The notes beneath the pieces were generated by a model that did no database searches, was not told the origin of the DNA, and was given only the letters and a program-made list of their open reading frames with translations. From Bacteroides ovatus (GTDB taxonomy: Bacteria; Bacteroidota; Bacteroidia; Bacteroidales; Bacteroidaceae): DNA of 64,000 nt. This document shows positions 19,870-27,941 of the stretch, piece by piece. The position numbers were made by a program, and so were the translations under genes. Within the stretch, counting starts at the first letter, position 1. Every line of letters starts with the position of its first letter. The stretch spans positions 1,116,001-1,180,000 of the forward strand of contig NZ_CP012938.1 of NCBI RefSeq assembly GCF_001314995.1, in the 5' to 3' direction.

Positions 19870-20051
19870 TCTTAATAAAATTTGAATTGGAATATCAAAT
19901 TCTTAATCTATGTTATGAAACATACTTTTTTTCTTGGAATATTTGCTAATTTCGCAATAGTCCGTATCTTTGCAATGTGTTTTTCATAGTATTAGATTTA
20001 AGGTTAACAAAGGTTGGAGCAAGGCGTTGCTCCTTTTTTTATGTCTATACG
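19870..20051 (+). repeat. 182-bp direct repeat, copy A
   Basis: Matches 21555-21736 over the same length without gaps, with about a dozen mismatches by eye, nearly all in the first third. The last 120 bp are almost identical. It contains a full promoter and a terminator (see the ncRNA entry). The two copies bracket the clostripain-like gene. Confidence 0.9.
19978..20040 (+). ncRNA. Predicted small RNA, copy A
   Basis: Promoter: TTTG 19942-19945, 19-bp spacer, TATCTTTG 19965-19972. Transcription should begin near 19978. Terminator: GGAGCAA (20016-20022), loop GGCG, TTGCTCC (20027-20033), then seven Ts. The transcript would be about 60-65 nt, with an unstructured 5' part (TTTTTCATAGTATTAGATTT) and no open frame. 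The layout fits the paralogous small-RNA families reported from B. thetaiotaomicron; membership cannot be verified here. Confidence 0.7.
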
Positions 20052-20106
20052 TAAGCTCTCTCCTTTTTCTTATTCATGATAATATAGGAATTACGCTATT
20101 TTTCAA

Positions 20107-20171
20107 TAACTTTGCAAAAAGAGAGATGTCAATTATGTCTCGATAAGACAGATCAAAAGGTTCTCTTTTTA
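20107..20171 (+). promoter_or_regulatory. Promoter and leader hairpin of the clostripain-like gene
   Basis: TAACTTTG (20107-20114) is a -7 box. Just after the expected start, AAAAAGAGA (20116-20124) can pair with TCTCTTTTT (20162-20170), enclosing a smaller GTCT/AGAC stem. This leaves a 5' leader of about 100 nt or more. No known riboswitch recognised. Confidence 0.45.
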
Positions 20172-20239
20172 CGTTACATATAAAAAGATTATTTAATCCT
20201 TGTAGAATAATGGAAACAATGCAACCATATTATCGTCTG

Positions 20240-21493
20240 ATGAAATCAATCCTCTTTGTATTATTTCTTTCTTTTGGCATGATTTCATGTGAGAAAGAGG
20301 ATCCTGTTTCTACCTCTCCAACTACAAGGCAAACGGATGACTCAACTACTGATCCGACAGATCCCGATCCGACTGATCCTGTTGTTCGTTCGAATAATGA
20401 ACAGACGGTGTTCATGTATCTACCCTGGTCGAACAATCTCACTTCTTTTTTCTATCAGAACATTGCCGATTTGAAAAGTATCATCGGAAACAATATATTG
20501 AAGAATGAACGGGTGATCGTATTTATATGTACATCGGCCACCAAAGCCACTCTCTCCGAACTTGTCTATGAGAATGGCAAAGGTGTACAGAAGACTTTAA
20601 AAAACTACGATTATCCGGATCCTACCTATACAACTGCAGAGGGCATCACTTCTATTTTGAACGATGTACAAACCTATGCTCCCGCCAAACGATATGCAAT
20701 GATTATCGGATGCCACGGAATGGGATGGATACCTGTATCGAGAGCAGTTTCACGCAGCAGCTTGCAGATTAGTAAAAAGCACTGGGAGTATGAACATGCA
20801 CCGATGACACGTTTTTTTGGAGGAACACAAACGAAATATCAAACTGATATTACTACGCTTGCCGGAGGTATTTCGAACGCGGGCCTAAAGATGGAATATA
20901 TACTTTTCGATGACTGCTATATGTCTACGGTAGAGGTTGCCTATGACCTTAAAAACGTAACAAGCCACTTGATAGCTTCTACAAGTGAAATAATGGCCTA
21001 TGGGATGCCATACGACAAGATAGGCCAGTACTTAATCGGAAATATAGATTACGAAAAGGTCTGTGACGGTTTCTATTCTTTTTATTCAAATTATGTGACT
21101 CCCTGCGGAACAATCGGTGTTACTGATTGCTCGGAATTGGACAACCTGGCGGCTATTATGAAAGAAATAAATCAGCGTTATACGTTTAACGAAGAATTAA
21201 CGGGCGAATTACAAAGATTAGACGGATATACGCCTACCATATTCTTTGATTACGGTGATTACGTTTCCAAACTATGTTCCGATCCGGATCTATTAGAACA
21301 ATTCAACGAGCAGCTGAAACGCACTGTACCCTTTAAAAGGAATACCAAACAGTATTTTACAGCAATCTCTTCCTCCTACTATGGAGAAAGAATTGATATC
21401 AATACTTTCTCCGGAATCACGATTTCCGACCCAAGCACTAATCCGGGTGCTTCAAAAAAGAACGAAACAGCGTGGTATATTGCCACTCATTAA
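20240..21493 (+). CDS. Clostripain-related cysteine peptidase (C11), predicted lipoprotein
   Basis: 417 residues from the ATG at 20240 (20210 is possible but puts ten residues before the signal peptide). Signal peptide with lipobox GMIS-C about residue 17, then an Asp/Thr/Pro linker containing DPTDPDPTDP, then the C11 fold. The catalytic His is in MIIGCHGMGW and the catalytic Cys in ILFDDCYMSTVE, both present, so it should be active. Likely anchored in the outer membrane or on the surface, cleaving after basic residues as C11 peptidases do. It is bracketed by two copies of a small-RNA cassette. Confidence 0.88.
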   Translation: MKSILFVLFLSFGMISCEKEDPVSTSPTTRQTDDSTTDPTDPDPTDPVVRSNNEQTVFMYLPWSNNLTSFFYQNIADLKSIIGNNILKNERVIVFICTSATKATLSELVYENGKGVQKTLKNYDYPDPTYTTAEGITSILNDVQTYAPAKRYAMIIGCHGMGWIPVSRAVSRSSLQISKKHWEYEHAPMTRFFGGTQTKYQTDITTLAGGISNAGLKMEYILFDDCYMSTVEVAYDLKNVTSHLIASTSEIMAYGMPYDKIGQYLIGNIDYEKVCDGFYSFYSNYVTPCGTIGVTDCSELDNLAAIMKEINQRYTFNEELTGELQRLDGYTPTIFFDYGDYVSKLCSDPDLLEQFNEQLKRTVPFKRNTKQYFTAISSSYYGERIDINTFSGITISDPSTNPGASKKNETAWYIATH

Positions 21494-21554
21494 ATCTACT
21501 CTAAGAAGCATACGGTGGTAGAGAGTTGATTCTTCACATGTGGTCTGTCAAATC

Positions 21555-21736
21555 TCTTAATAAAAATTGAATTGAGAAAACCAATTCTTAATCAATGTTA
21601 TAAAACATACTTTTTTTCTTGGATTATTTGCTAATTTCGCAATAGTCTGTATCTTTGCATTGTGTTTTTCATAGTATTAGATTTAAGGTTAACAAAGGTT
21701 GGAGCAAGGCGTTGCTCCTTTTTTTATGTCCATACG
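21555..21736 (+). repeat. 182-bp direct repeat, copy B
   Basis: Second copy of the repeat at 19870-20051, same orientation and length. It starts 62 bp after the stop codon of the clostripain-like gene and ends 30 bp before the stop of the oppositely oriented rtcB, so its terminator also closes this interval. Confidence 0.9.
21663..21725 (+). ncRNA. Predicted small RNA, copy B
   Basis: TTTG 21627-21630, 19-bp spacer, TATCTTTG 21650-21657; terminator GGAGCAA 21701-21707, loop, TTGCTCC 21712-21718 and seven Ts. Apart from one base near the 5' end, the predicted transcript is identical to copy A. Conserved promoter, spacer and terminator in both copies argue that both are expressed. Confidence 0.7.
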
Positions 21737-21765
21737 CTAGATACTCCTTTAAACATGGCATGACA

Positions 21766-22935
21766 TTATCCCTTAATCACCGCCATTGGAGCCAGCTCCA
21801 CCAACGGCTTCACCAAGTCCCGCTCATTCGCTATCACTTGCGCAATATCTTTATAAGCTCCCGGTGCTTCATCCAGTTCGTTCTGCGAACGAAGTCCGTG
21901 AATGATACCTTGCTGATCCATTCTCTCCTTCTCTTCATCCAGTGACAAACGGCGACAGGCATCCTTTCTTCCCATTAATCGACCTGCACCATGCGAACAG
22001 CTTTTGAAACTCTCCGGATTACCCAGTCCCTCAACAATATAAGACTTGGTACCCATAGATCCGGGGATAATACCGATCTCGCCCTCATAGGCACGCGTAG
22101 CACCTTTTCGGTGTACAATCACATCCTGATCGAAGTGATTCTCCCAAGCTGCATAGTTGTGGGCAATATTAATCATAGGATCAAAGTCCGTTTCAGGTTT
22201 CACTGCCTGGATGGCTTCACAAATACGAGTCATCATCAACTGACGGTTGGCAAAGGCAAAGGCCACACAGTAATTCATTTCACGGAAATAATCCTTTGCC
22301 ATCTGTGTCTCCATTGGCAGGTAAGCTAGTCCCGATACCATTTTAGAATACCATTTCTCATTCCAATATTGCGCAATCTTATTATAGTGATTGGCAACCT
22401 TCAAACCAATGTTACGGCTTCCGGAGTGAATCATCACCCAAACATCAGACGTTGCGGTATCTTTTTGAATCTCAATAAAGTGATTTCCACCTCCCAGAGT
22501 TCCTATCTGCTTCAAACAAGCCTCGTACTGATTCTTCAAAACAGGCATCTCTTCAAAGTCGAATCCTTGCGGAAGCAATTCCTGATCCTGCTTTTTATTC
22601 TGATGATCGAATCCCAAAGGAACAACTGCACGAATCTTCGACATAATGGAAGTCAAATCCGTATAACTAAAATCTTCCGCTTTTAGATTCGTCTTAATCG
22701 CACACATACCACAACCGATATCCACTCCCACAGCATTGGGAACAATCACGCCATTGGTAGCCAACACACCGCCAATAGGCATTCCTTTTCCCGCATGCGC
22801 ATCAGGCATGATGGCAATATGTTTAAATGCAAAAGGCAGTGAAGTCAAATCCATAATCTGCGACATACAAGAGTCCTCTACTTCATCCAACCAAAGTTTA
22901 GCGGGTAAACGTGTTCCCATAATTACTTTTTCCAT
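21766..22935 (-). CDS. rtcB: RtcB-family RNA ligase
   Basis: Joins 2',3'-cyclic phosphate (or 3'-phosphate) and 5'-OH RNA ends using GTP and Mn2+. 389 residues, a compact RtcB. Metal and guanylylation motifs are present: VGVDIGCGMCA, GTLGGGNHFIEI, HNYAAWENH, GSMGTKSYIVEG, and the nucleophile His in CSHGAGRLMGR (about residue 315). No archease or release-factor-like partner is adjacent. In Bacteroides its physiological RNA target is not known. Confidence 0.93.
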   Translation of the reverse strand: MEKVIMGTRLPAKLWLDEVEDSCMSQIMDLTSLPFAFKHIAIMPDAHAGKGMPIGGVLATNGVIVPNAVGVDIGCGMCAIKTNLKAEDFSYTDLTSIMSKIRAVVPLGFDHQNKKQDQELLPQGFDFEEMPVLKNQYEACLKQIGTLGGGNHFIEIQKDTATSDVWVMIHSGSRNIGLKVANHYNKIAQYWNEKWYSKMVSGLAYLPMETQMAKDYFREMNYCVAFAFANRQLMMTRICEAIQAVKPETDFDPMINIAHNYAAWENHFDQDVIVHRKGATRAYEGEIGIIPGSMGTKSYIVEGLGNPESFKSCSHGAGRLMGRKDACRRLSLDEEKERMDQQGIIHGLRSQNELDEAPGAYKDIAQVIANERDLVKPLVELAPMAVIKG

Positions 22936-23007
22936 ACATCTTTTCTTTTATCAATTCATATAAATCTCGTTATCGGGAGCAAAGTAAGAAGGGAAGTACG
23001 AAATCTA

Positions 23008-23038
23008 TTTGCGTAGTTGATATTATTTTTTATTTTTG
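23008..23038 (+). promoter_or_regulatory. Promoter of the RmlD-like gene
   Basis: TTTG (23008-23011), a 19-bp spacer and TATTTTTG (23031-23038): a full Bacteroides-type promoter 36 bp before the start codon. Confidence 0.7.
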
Positions 23039-23073
23039 TAGAAATAATCTATAACATCTATATATAGAACCTT

Positions 23074-23985
23074 ATGAAGAAGATATTAATTATCGGCGCC
23101 AACGGATTCACCGGACGCCAGATTGTAAATGATTTATCTGCTTGTAAACAATACAAGCTGACGGGCTGCTCCCTGCATCCGGATATTCTTCCCAATAACG
23201 CGGAGGATTATCGTTTCATCGAAACAGATATACGGAATGAAGCGGACGTTAGGCATCTCTTCAAAGAGGTTCAACCCGATGTAGTCATTAATTGCTCCGC
23301 TCTGTCCGTGCCGGACTATTGCGAAACGCATCATGAAGAAGCCTATCTTACCAATGTTACCGCAGTAGGCCAACTGGCCGATTTATGCGAAGAATACAAA
23401 AGCCGGTTCATTCATTTATCTACGGACTTTGTTTTTGATGGAAAGATAAACGAAGCTGCCGGGCTGTTATATACAGAAAAAGACCTCCCTGCCCCGATCA
23501 ACTACTACGGATATACCAAATGGAAAGGAGAAGAGAGAGTGACAGAAACTTGCAGCAGTTATGCCATTGTCCGTGTAGAAATCGTTTATGGCAAGGCACT
23601 ACCGGGACAACATGGTAATATTGTACAGCTAGTAATGAACCGTCTGAAAGCCGGACAAGAAATACGTGTCGTATCCGATCAATGGCGGACACCAACCTAT
23701 GTTGGAGACGTTTCGGATGGAGTGCTACGTTTAATAGAACATACGGCGAATGGCATCTTCCACATCTGTGGCGATGAATGCATGACCATTGCAGAGATTG
23801 CCTACCAGGTAGCAGATTATATGAAACTCGACCGTTCTCTTATCCATCCTGCCACCACAGAAAAAATGAATGAAAGCACTCCCCGTCCCCGCTTCAGTGG
23901 GATGAGTATTGATAAAGCCCGGACAATGCTCGGATACAGGCCCCAAAAGTTAAAAGAGATTCTTGTGAACTGGGATAAATTATAA
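23074..23985 (+). CDS. SDR oxidoreductase, dTDP-4-dehydrorhamnose reductase-like
   Basis: 303 residues. Rossmann motif GANGFTGRQI (residues 8-17) and catalytic YGYTKWKGE (about 148-156) are as in RmlD. Other RmlD-type blocks: PDVVINCSA, STDFVFDG, RTPTYVGDV. No other dTDP-rhamnose genes are nearby, so the exact substrate is uncertain; it could be a generic RmlD_sub_bind reductase. Monocistronic with its own promoter. Confidence 0.82.
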   Translation: MKKILIIGANGFTGRQIVNDLSACKQYKLTGCSLHPDILPNNAEDYRFIETDIRNEADVRHLFKEVQPDVVINCSALSVPDYCETHHEEAYLTNVTAVGQLADLCEEYKSRFIHLSTDFVFDGKINEAAGLLYTEKDLPAPINYYGYTKWKGEERVTETCSSYAIVRVEIVYGKALPGQHGNIVQLVMNRLKAGQEIRVVSDQWRTPTYVGDVSDGVLRLIEHTANGIFHICGDECMTIAEIAYQVADYMKLDRSLIHPATTEKMNESTPRPRFSGMSIDKARTMLGYRPQKLKEILVNWDKL

Positions 23986-24066
23986 GGGAAAGAGCACATA
24001 ACCAACTTTTTACAACCATCTATCTCGTTCCGGATATTCCTTTCTCTTTATTTATTGCATATTTAT

Positions 24067-24097
24067 TTTGAAAATATGCAATAAATAACTATCTTTG
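24067..24097 (+). promoter_or_regulatory. Promoter of the LysO-type operon
   Basis: TTTG (24067-24070), 19-bp spacer, TATCTTTG (24090-24097). It lies about 290 bp upstream of the first transporter gene, giving an unusually long leader. Confidence 0.7.
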
Positions 24098-24118
24098 CAC
24101 CAAATTCAAAAAAGACCA

Positions 24119-24229
24119 ATGATGAATCAAACATTACAATTACATAACGCTACTCTTTTTCTTGCAGGAATACCTATTTTCTGTAAGTCTTGTTGCGTGC
24201 ATGTGCATTGGTTCAGTGGATTCATCTAA
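24119..24229 (+). CDS. Putative leader peptide, 36 codons, Cys/His-rich
   Basis: ATG at 24119 about 15 nt after the predicted transcription start; TAA at 24227. The predicted peptide begins MMNQTLQLHN and ends IFCKSCCVHVHWFSGFI, with three Cys, two His, one Lys and one Trp clustered in the last third. Position, size and a residue cluster before the stop fit an attenuator leader peptide. No homology recognised; it could be a chance frame, as no ribosome binding site is obvious. Confidence 0.4.
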   Translation: MMNQTLQLHNATLFLAGIPIFCKSCCVHVHWFSGFI

Positions 24230-24251
24230 ATTTCCCAACTATTTCTTTACA

Positions 24252-24334
24252 GGAACTACCTGCTGACTTGTTTTGTTAGCCATAGCAGTATTCCTTTCTG
24301 ATTTTCAAGTAGATGTAATATCTTCTTTGAAAAT
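24252..24334 (+). promoter_or_regulatory. Alternative hairpins in the LysO leader
   Basis: GCTGAC (24262-24267) can pair with GTTAGC (24275-24280), or CTGCT (24260-24264) with AGCAG (24284-24288), mutually exclusive. AGGAATAC inside the small frame (24166-24173) is complementary to GTATTCCT (24288-24295). ATTTTCAA (24301-24308) pairs with TTGAAAAT (24327-24334), followed by a T-rich stretch. This is compatible with an attenuator; no known riboswitch class recognised. Confidence 0.4.
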
Positions 24335-24387
24335 TCTTTTGTGTGTTGTCAATCATCAGTTTAACCTAACCCAAAATATATACAATT

Positions 24388-24666
24388 ATGTTCTCTATTA
24401 TATCTACCATGTTTTTAGGAATCGGCATCGGCTATGTATTGCGTAACTGGAGTATTCTACAGAAGACAGAAAAGACAATTTCTCTTACAATATTCCTGTT
24501 GCTCTTTATTCTCGGTGTATCTATCGGTTCTAATAGCCTGATTGTGAACAATCTTGGTAAGTTCGGATGGCAAGCCATTGTTCTTGCTGTGTCCGGTGTA
24601 TTGGGAAGCCTGATTGCTGCCCGTTTGGTACTACAATTATTTTTCAGGAAAGGAGGCGAACAATGA
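24388..24666 (+). CDS. LysO-family transporter, N-terminal domain protein
   Basis: 92 residues, three predicted membrane helices (FSIISTMFLGIGIGYVL; ISLTIFLLLFILGVSIG; AIVLAVSGVLGSLIAARLVL). Corresponds to the first part of LysO (DUF340), the lysine exporter known as YbjE in E. coli, which is a single chain there. Here it is split and overlaps the next gene by 4 bp (ATGA). Substrate could be lysine or another amino acid; the Cys-rich leader makes the assignment less certain. Confidence 0.8.
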   Translation: MFSIISTMFLGIGIGYVLRNWSILQKTEKTISLTIFLLLFILGVSIGSNSLIVNNLGKFGWQAIVLAVSGVLGSLIAARLVLQLFFRKGGEQ

Positions 24667-25283
24667 AAGGAAGTCTGATCGTTATAGTATTCTTTTGTGT
24701 AGGCTGTATCATGGGAGCTTTCAATAAGTTCGAGTTCGATACGCACACAGTTTCCATGTACATACTTTATGCATTAATGTTACAAGTAGGAATCAGCATC
24801 GGTTCCAATAAGAACCTGAAAGCCATTGTTTCACATTTGCACCCTAAAATGTTGCTGATTCCATTGGGAACAATTATCGGTACGCTGTTATTCTCCGCCC
24901 TGGCAAGTTTGCTATTGCGTCAATGGAGCGTGTTCGACTGTATGGCAGTGGGAAGTGGATTTGCCTACTATTCACTCTCTTCCATCCTTATCACCCAGTT
25001 CAAAGAACCCTCCATCGGACTGCAACTGGCTACGGAACTGGGAACCATTGCCCTACTGACTAATATTTTCCGTGAGATGATGGCACTTCTTGGTACTCCA
25101 ATCATCAAGAAGTACTTCGGGAAACTCGCTCCTATTTCAGCAGCAGGAGTCAACTCGATGGATGTACTGCTGCCTTCCATCACCAGATATTCAGGAAAAG
25201 AAATGATTCCCATCGCCATCCTGCACGGCATTCTGATTGACATCAGCGTTCCCGTTTTCGTTTCTTTCTTCTGTAATCTTTAA
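24663..25283 (+). CDS. LysO-family transporter, C-terminal domain protein
   Basis: 206 residues from ATG 24663, chosen because it overlaps the previous stop by 4 bp and starts a membrane helix (MKGSLIVIVFFCVGCIMGAF). Contains the LysO core: QVGISIGSNKNLK, CMAVGSGFAYYSLSSILIT, ELGTIALLTNIFREM and AGVNSMDVLLPSI. Forms the larger half of the split exporter. Inner membrane. Confidence 0.85.
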   Translation: MKGSLIVIVFFCVGCIMGAFNKFEFDTHTVSMYILYALMLQVGISIGSNKNLKAIVSHLHPKMLLIPLGTIIGTLLFSALASLLLRQWSVFDCMAVGSGFAYYSLSSILITQFKEPSIGLQLATELGTIALLTNIFREMMALLGTPIIKKYFGKLAPISAAGVNSMDVLLPSITRYSGKEMIPIAILHGILIDISVPVFVSFFCNL

Positions 25284-25285
25284 CC

Positions 25286-25328
25286 CTGTCCGGGAATAAT
25301 AACCTTATTTATTAATGCCCGGAAACAG
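25286..25328. terminator. Imperfect hairpin between convergent LysO and helicase genes
   Basis: CTGTCCGGG (25286-25294) pairs imperfectly with CCCGGAAACAG (25318-25328); the helicase stop lies inside. A weak bidirectional terminator candidate. Confidence 0.4.
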
Positions 25329-27909
25329 CCAATACAAACTTGATATCAGCATAGGAGACAGCGTCTCCTAATGCTACCTTTATAGCGAATATTCCCATGT
25401 ATTCATGTTCATCCAAATACTTGCGAATCTTCGCTATATTTTCAGCTTTCACCACCTGCTCCACTTTGATCTTTCCCGAACGGACATAATGCTCCAGATG
25501 TCCGGCAATGGTTCCGGATACCAAATCACGAGCCTTGGCTATTTCATCTATATTCATTCCCTGACGGAACATTTCATAGCTAACCAACTTCGTATCTTTC
25601 TTCGCCTCCTTCTTTTTCTCCTTCTCCGCCTCTTTCTCCTGTTTCTCTGCCTCTTTCTGCAGCTTCGTCTTTCGTTGCCTTACTGTATCATCGCTATTAC
25701 CGGAGGAGATTAACATATCCGTTATCTCCGGCCTCTCCAATTGATTCTCCGCCATATACTTGCGGATAATACCCAGAATCTCAAGCCCGTATCTCTCTAC
25801 TCCTTTCGCTCCAAAATAAGGTATCGCCTCCAAAGCTCTTGGACTATCCGGTAGCAGATTCACAATTCCCATCAATGCTTTCTGTTGCATAATCACATAA
25901 GCAGGAACATTCATCTCCCTTGTTTTGGCTGTTCTCCATTCAGACAGGGCACGATAAAGCTCCGGATGCAGAATATCCGTAGGAACTTCCACCTTTACCT
26001 TTTCAGCACTGCGTGTACGATCTTTCCGTTCCTTACGTTCTTTCTTCTCCTTCAAAGCCTTCGAAGAACCGGAGGACGTAGAATCATCTTCAAGGCTCAA
26101 CATTACTTTAGCCTTCAACTTCAAATAATCCGTGATAGCAAACTTCCCTCTTGTAGACACAGCTTCCAACAAAGACTCTTTAATCCACAACGCATCATCC
26201 AGCGCCTGCATACGCTCTGCCAACAGCTTTCTCAACTCTTTATTATCAAGAGGCATATTAGTCTTATCATACAAAGCCCGAACCGGTTCCAACTCCTTAT
26301 GAAAATATCCGGCACCGGAACGAATCCGTTCCTGCAACTCCTCATTCGCCGCATAATCCTCACTCTCATGTATCAACCGGGTATACTGATTGCGGAAACG
26401 TTGAGACACCTCCACAATCTTCTCTTTAACATGGGGAGCCAACGCCTTATATTCAGCCAACTGCTTCGGAAAGAGCTTATACAAATCCTCATCCATAAGA
26501 CGAAGCAACCGTTTATAAGCCTGATCGATCGAATAGAAATTAAACAAATCACTCAACAAATCAAAGAAATACGCCTTTTGCATATCATTCAACTGCTGGC
26601 TGCCCGGCTTATTCTGCTCCACCGCTTTGGTGAAATTATCCACCGTAGCATCACTTATTATGGCTTCCCTGCGCAAAGGAGACTCCAACACCATACCCTC
26701 CAGCGTCTTGCAACGACTCAAAGCCACGTAAGTTTGTCCATGTGCAAAGGAATTCCGTGCATCAATAATAGCACGTTCAAACGTCAAACCCTGACTCTTA
26801 TGTATCGTAATAGCCCACGCCAAACGAATAGGATACTGGCGGAACGTCCCCTCTATCACTTCAGTGATCTCCTTCGTCTCCTCATTCAACACATACTTAT
26901 AATTCCCCCACTCTTCCGGCAACAACTGAAATTCGGATCTATCCCCTTTACCACGCACCACAATACCCGTTTCATTAACCGCTACCACCTCACCAATCAT
27001 ACCGTTATAATACCGTTTCTCGGACGATGGATCATTCTTCAGGAACATTATCTGTGCTCCCTCCTTAATTGTCAGAAGTTTATCCGCAGGATACGAATAT
27101 TCAGGAAAATCCCCCTCTATCTCGGCACTAAAATGATACGCCTTGCCGGGCAACGATGCCAGTTCGCAATCATTAACCCTCTGTGCCTGATTATTATGTG
27201 TCGTCAGACGAATATATCCCTCTTCTTTCTGCGGCTGAAAGCCGGGCTGATAACGACGGTTCAGTTCATTCAACACTTCATCATCCGCCTTATTCTCCCG
27301 AATTTTATTTAATAAAGAAAGGAAGAACGTATCACTCTGACGATATACTTTCTTGAGTTCAATCGTCATATATGCCGTTTCTTTCAATGCATGACTTGCA
27401 AAGAAATAAGGAGTCTCATAATGCTTTCTCAACAACTCCCACTCATTGTCTTTCACGACAGGCGCCAGCTGTTGCAAATCTCCAATCATCAACAGTTGCA
27501 CCCCACCAAAAGGTTTCTCCCTATCGCGATACCTCCGCAGAGTTGCATCCACCGCATCCAACAAATCAGCACGCACCATACTGATCTCATCAATAACCAG
27601 CAAATCCATACTACGGATGATATTCCGCTTTTCTTTACTATAACGATAATGTGTCTGGGAAGAATTAAAGGTTGTTTCGGGCACAAAAGGAGCAAAAGAC
27701 AACTGAAAGAAAGAATGAATCGTTACGCCTCCCGCATTGATAGCTGCAATCCCTGTCGGAGCCAATATGACCATGCGTTTGGGCGTATGTTCTTTCAATC
27801 GTCTAAGAAATGTCGTTTTCCCGGTTCCAGCTTTTCCGGTAAGAAATAAATGGGTGCCTGTATTTTCAATGAACTGCCAAGCAAGCTGCAGTTCCGGATT
27901 ATTTTCCAT
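25312..27909 (-). CDS. PIF1-like DNA helicase with HRDC and HTH domains
   Basis: 865 residues from ATG 27909, preferred over 27981 because MENNPELQLAWQFIE begins the family pattern. Walker A is FLTGKAGTGKTTFLRRL; Walker B LLVIDEISMVRADLLDAVD; then GDLQQLAPV, and a late UvrD_C_2-type motif AWAITIHKSQGLTFERAIID...YVALSRC. An HRDC domain (about 665-750), a Lys/Glu-rich linker (about 775-800) and a C-terminal HTH_40 domain (about 800-850; YEMFRQGMNIDEIAKARDL) follow. Likely acts in replication or repair at difficult DNA. The upstream region lies within a long inverted-repeat element. Confidence 0.88.
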   Translation of the reverse strand: MENNPELQLAWQFIENTGTHLFLTGKAGTGKTTFLRRLKEHTPKRMVILAPTGIAAINAGGVTIHSFFQLSFAPFVPETTFNSSQTHYRYSKEKRNIIRSMDLLVIDEISMVRADLLDAVDATLRRYRDREKPFGGVQLLMIGDLQQLAPVVKDNEWELLRKHYETPYFFASHALKETAYMTIELKKVYRQSDTFFLSLLNKIRENKADDEVLNELNRRYQPGFQPQKEEGYIRLTTHNNQAQRVNDCELASLPGKAYHFSAEIEGDFPEYSYPADKLLTIKEGAQIMFLKNDPSSEKRYYNGMIGEVVAVNETGIVVRGKGDRSEFQLLPEEWGNYKYVLNEETKEITEVIEGTFRQYPIRLAWAITIHKSQGLTFERAIIDARNSFAHGQTYVALSRCKTLEGMVLESPLRREAIISDATVDNFTKAVEQNKPGSQQLNDMQKAYFFDLLSDLFNFYSIDQAYKRLLRLMDEDLYKLFPKQLAEYKALAPHVKEKIVEVSQRFRNQYTRLIHESEDYAANEELQERIRSGAGYFHKELEPVRALYDKTNMPLDNKELRKLLAERMQALDDALWIKESLLEAVSTRGKFAITDYLKLKAKVMLSLEDDSTSSGSSKALKEKKERKERKDRTRSAEKVKVEVPTDILHPELYRALSEWRTAKTREMNVPAYVIMQQKALMGIVNLLPDSPRALEAIPYFGAKGVERYGLEILGIIRKYMAENQLERPEITDMLISSGNSDDTVRQRKTKLQKEAEKQEKEAEKEKKKEAKKDTKLVSYEMFRQGMNIDEIAKARDLVSGTIAGHLEHYVRSGKIKVEQVVKAENIAKIRKYLDEHEYMGIFAIKVALGDAVSYADIKFVLAVSGH

Positions 27910-27941
27910 GCTTTTCCAATTTTCGGTAAAGTTACTGAATA

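Noticed and set aside
21655..21945. Open frame starting in the second small-RNA cassette
   Set aside because: Covers the terminator and then runs antisense to the rtcB 3' end.
25885..27312. 475-codon open frame on the plus strand within the helicase gene
   Set aside because: Antisense to a clearly coding helicase with intact motifs; the translation is low-complexity (Leu/Ile/Gln/His/Arg-rich) as expected of a shadow frame.
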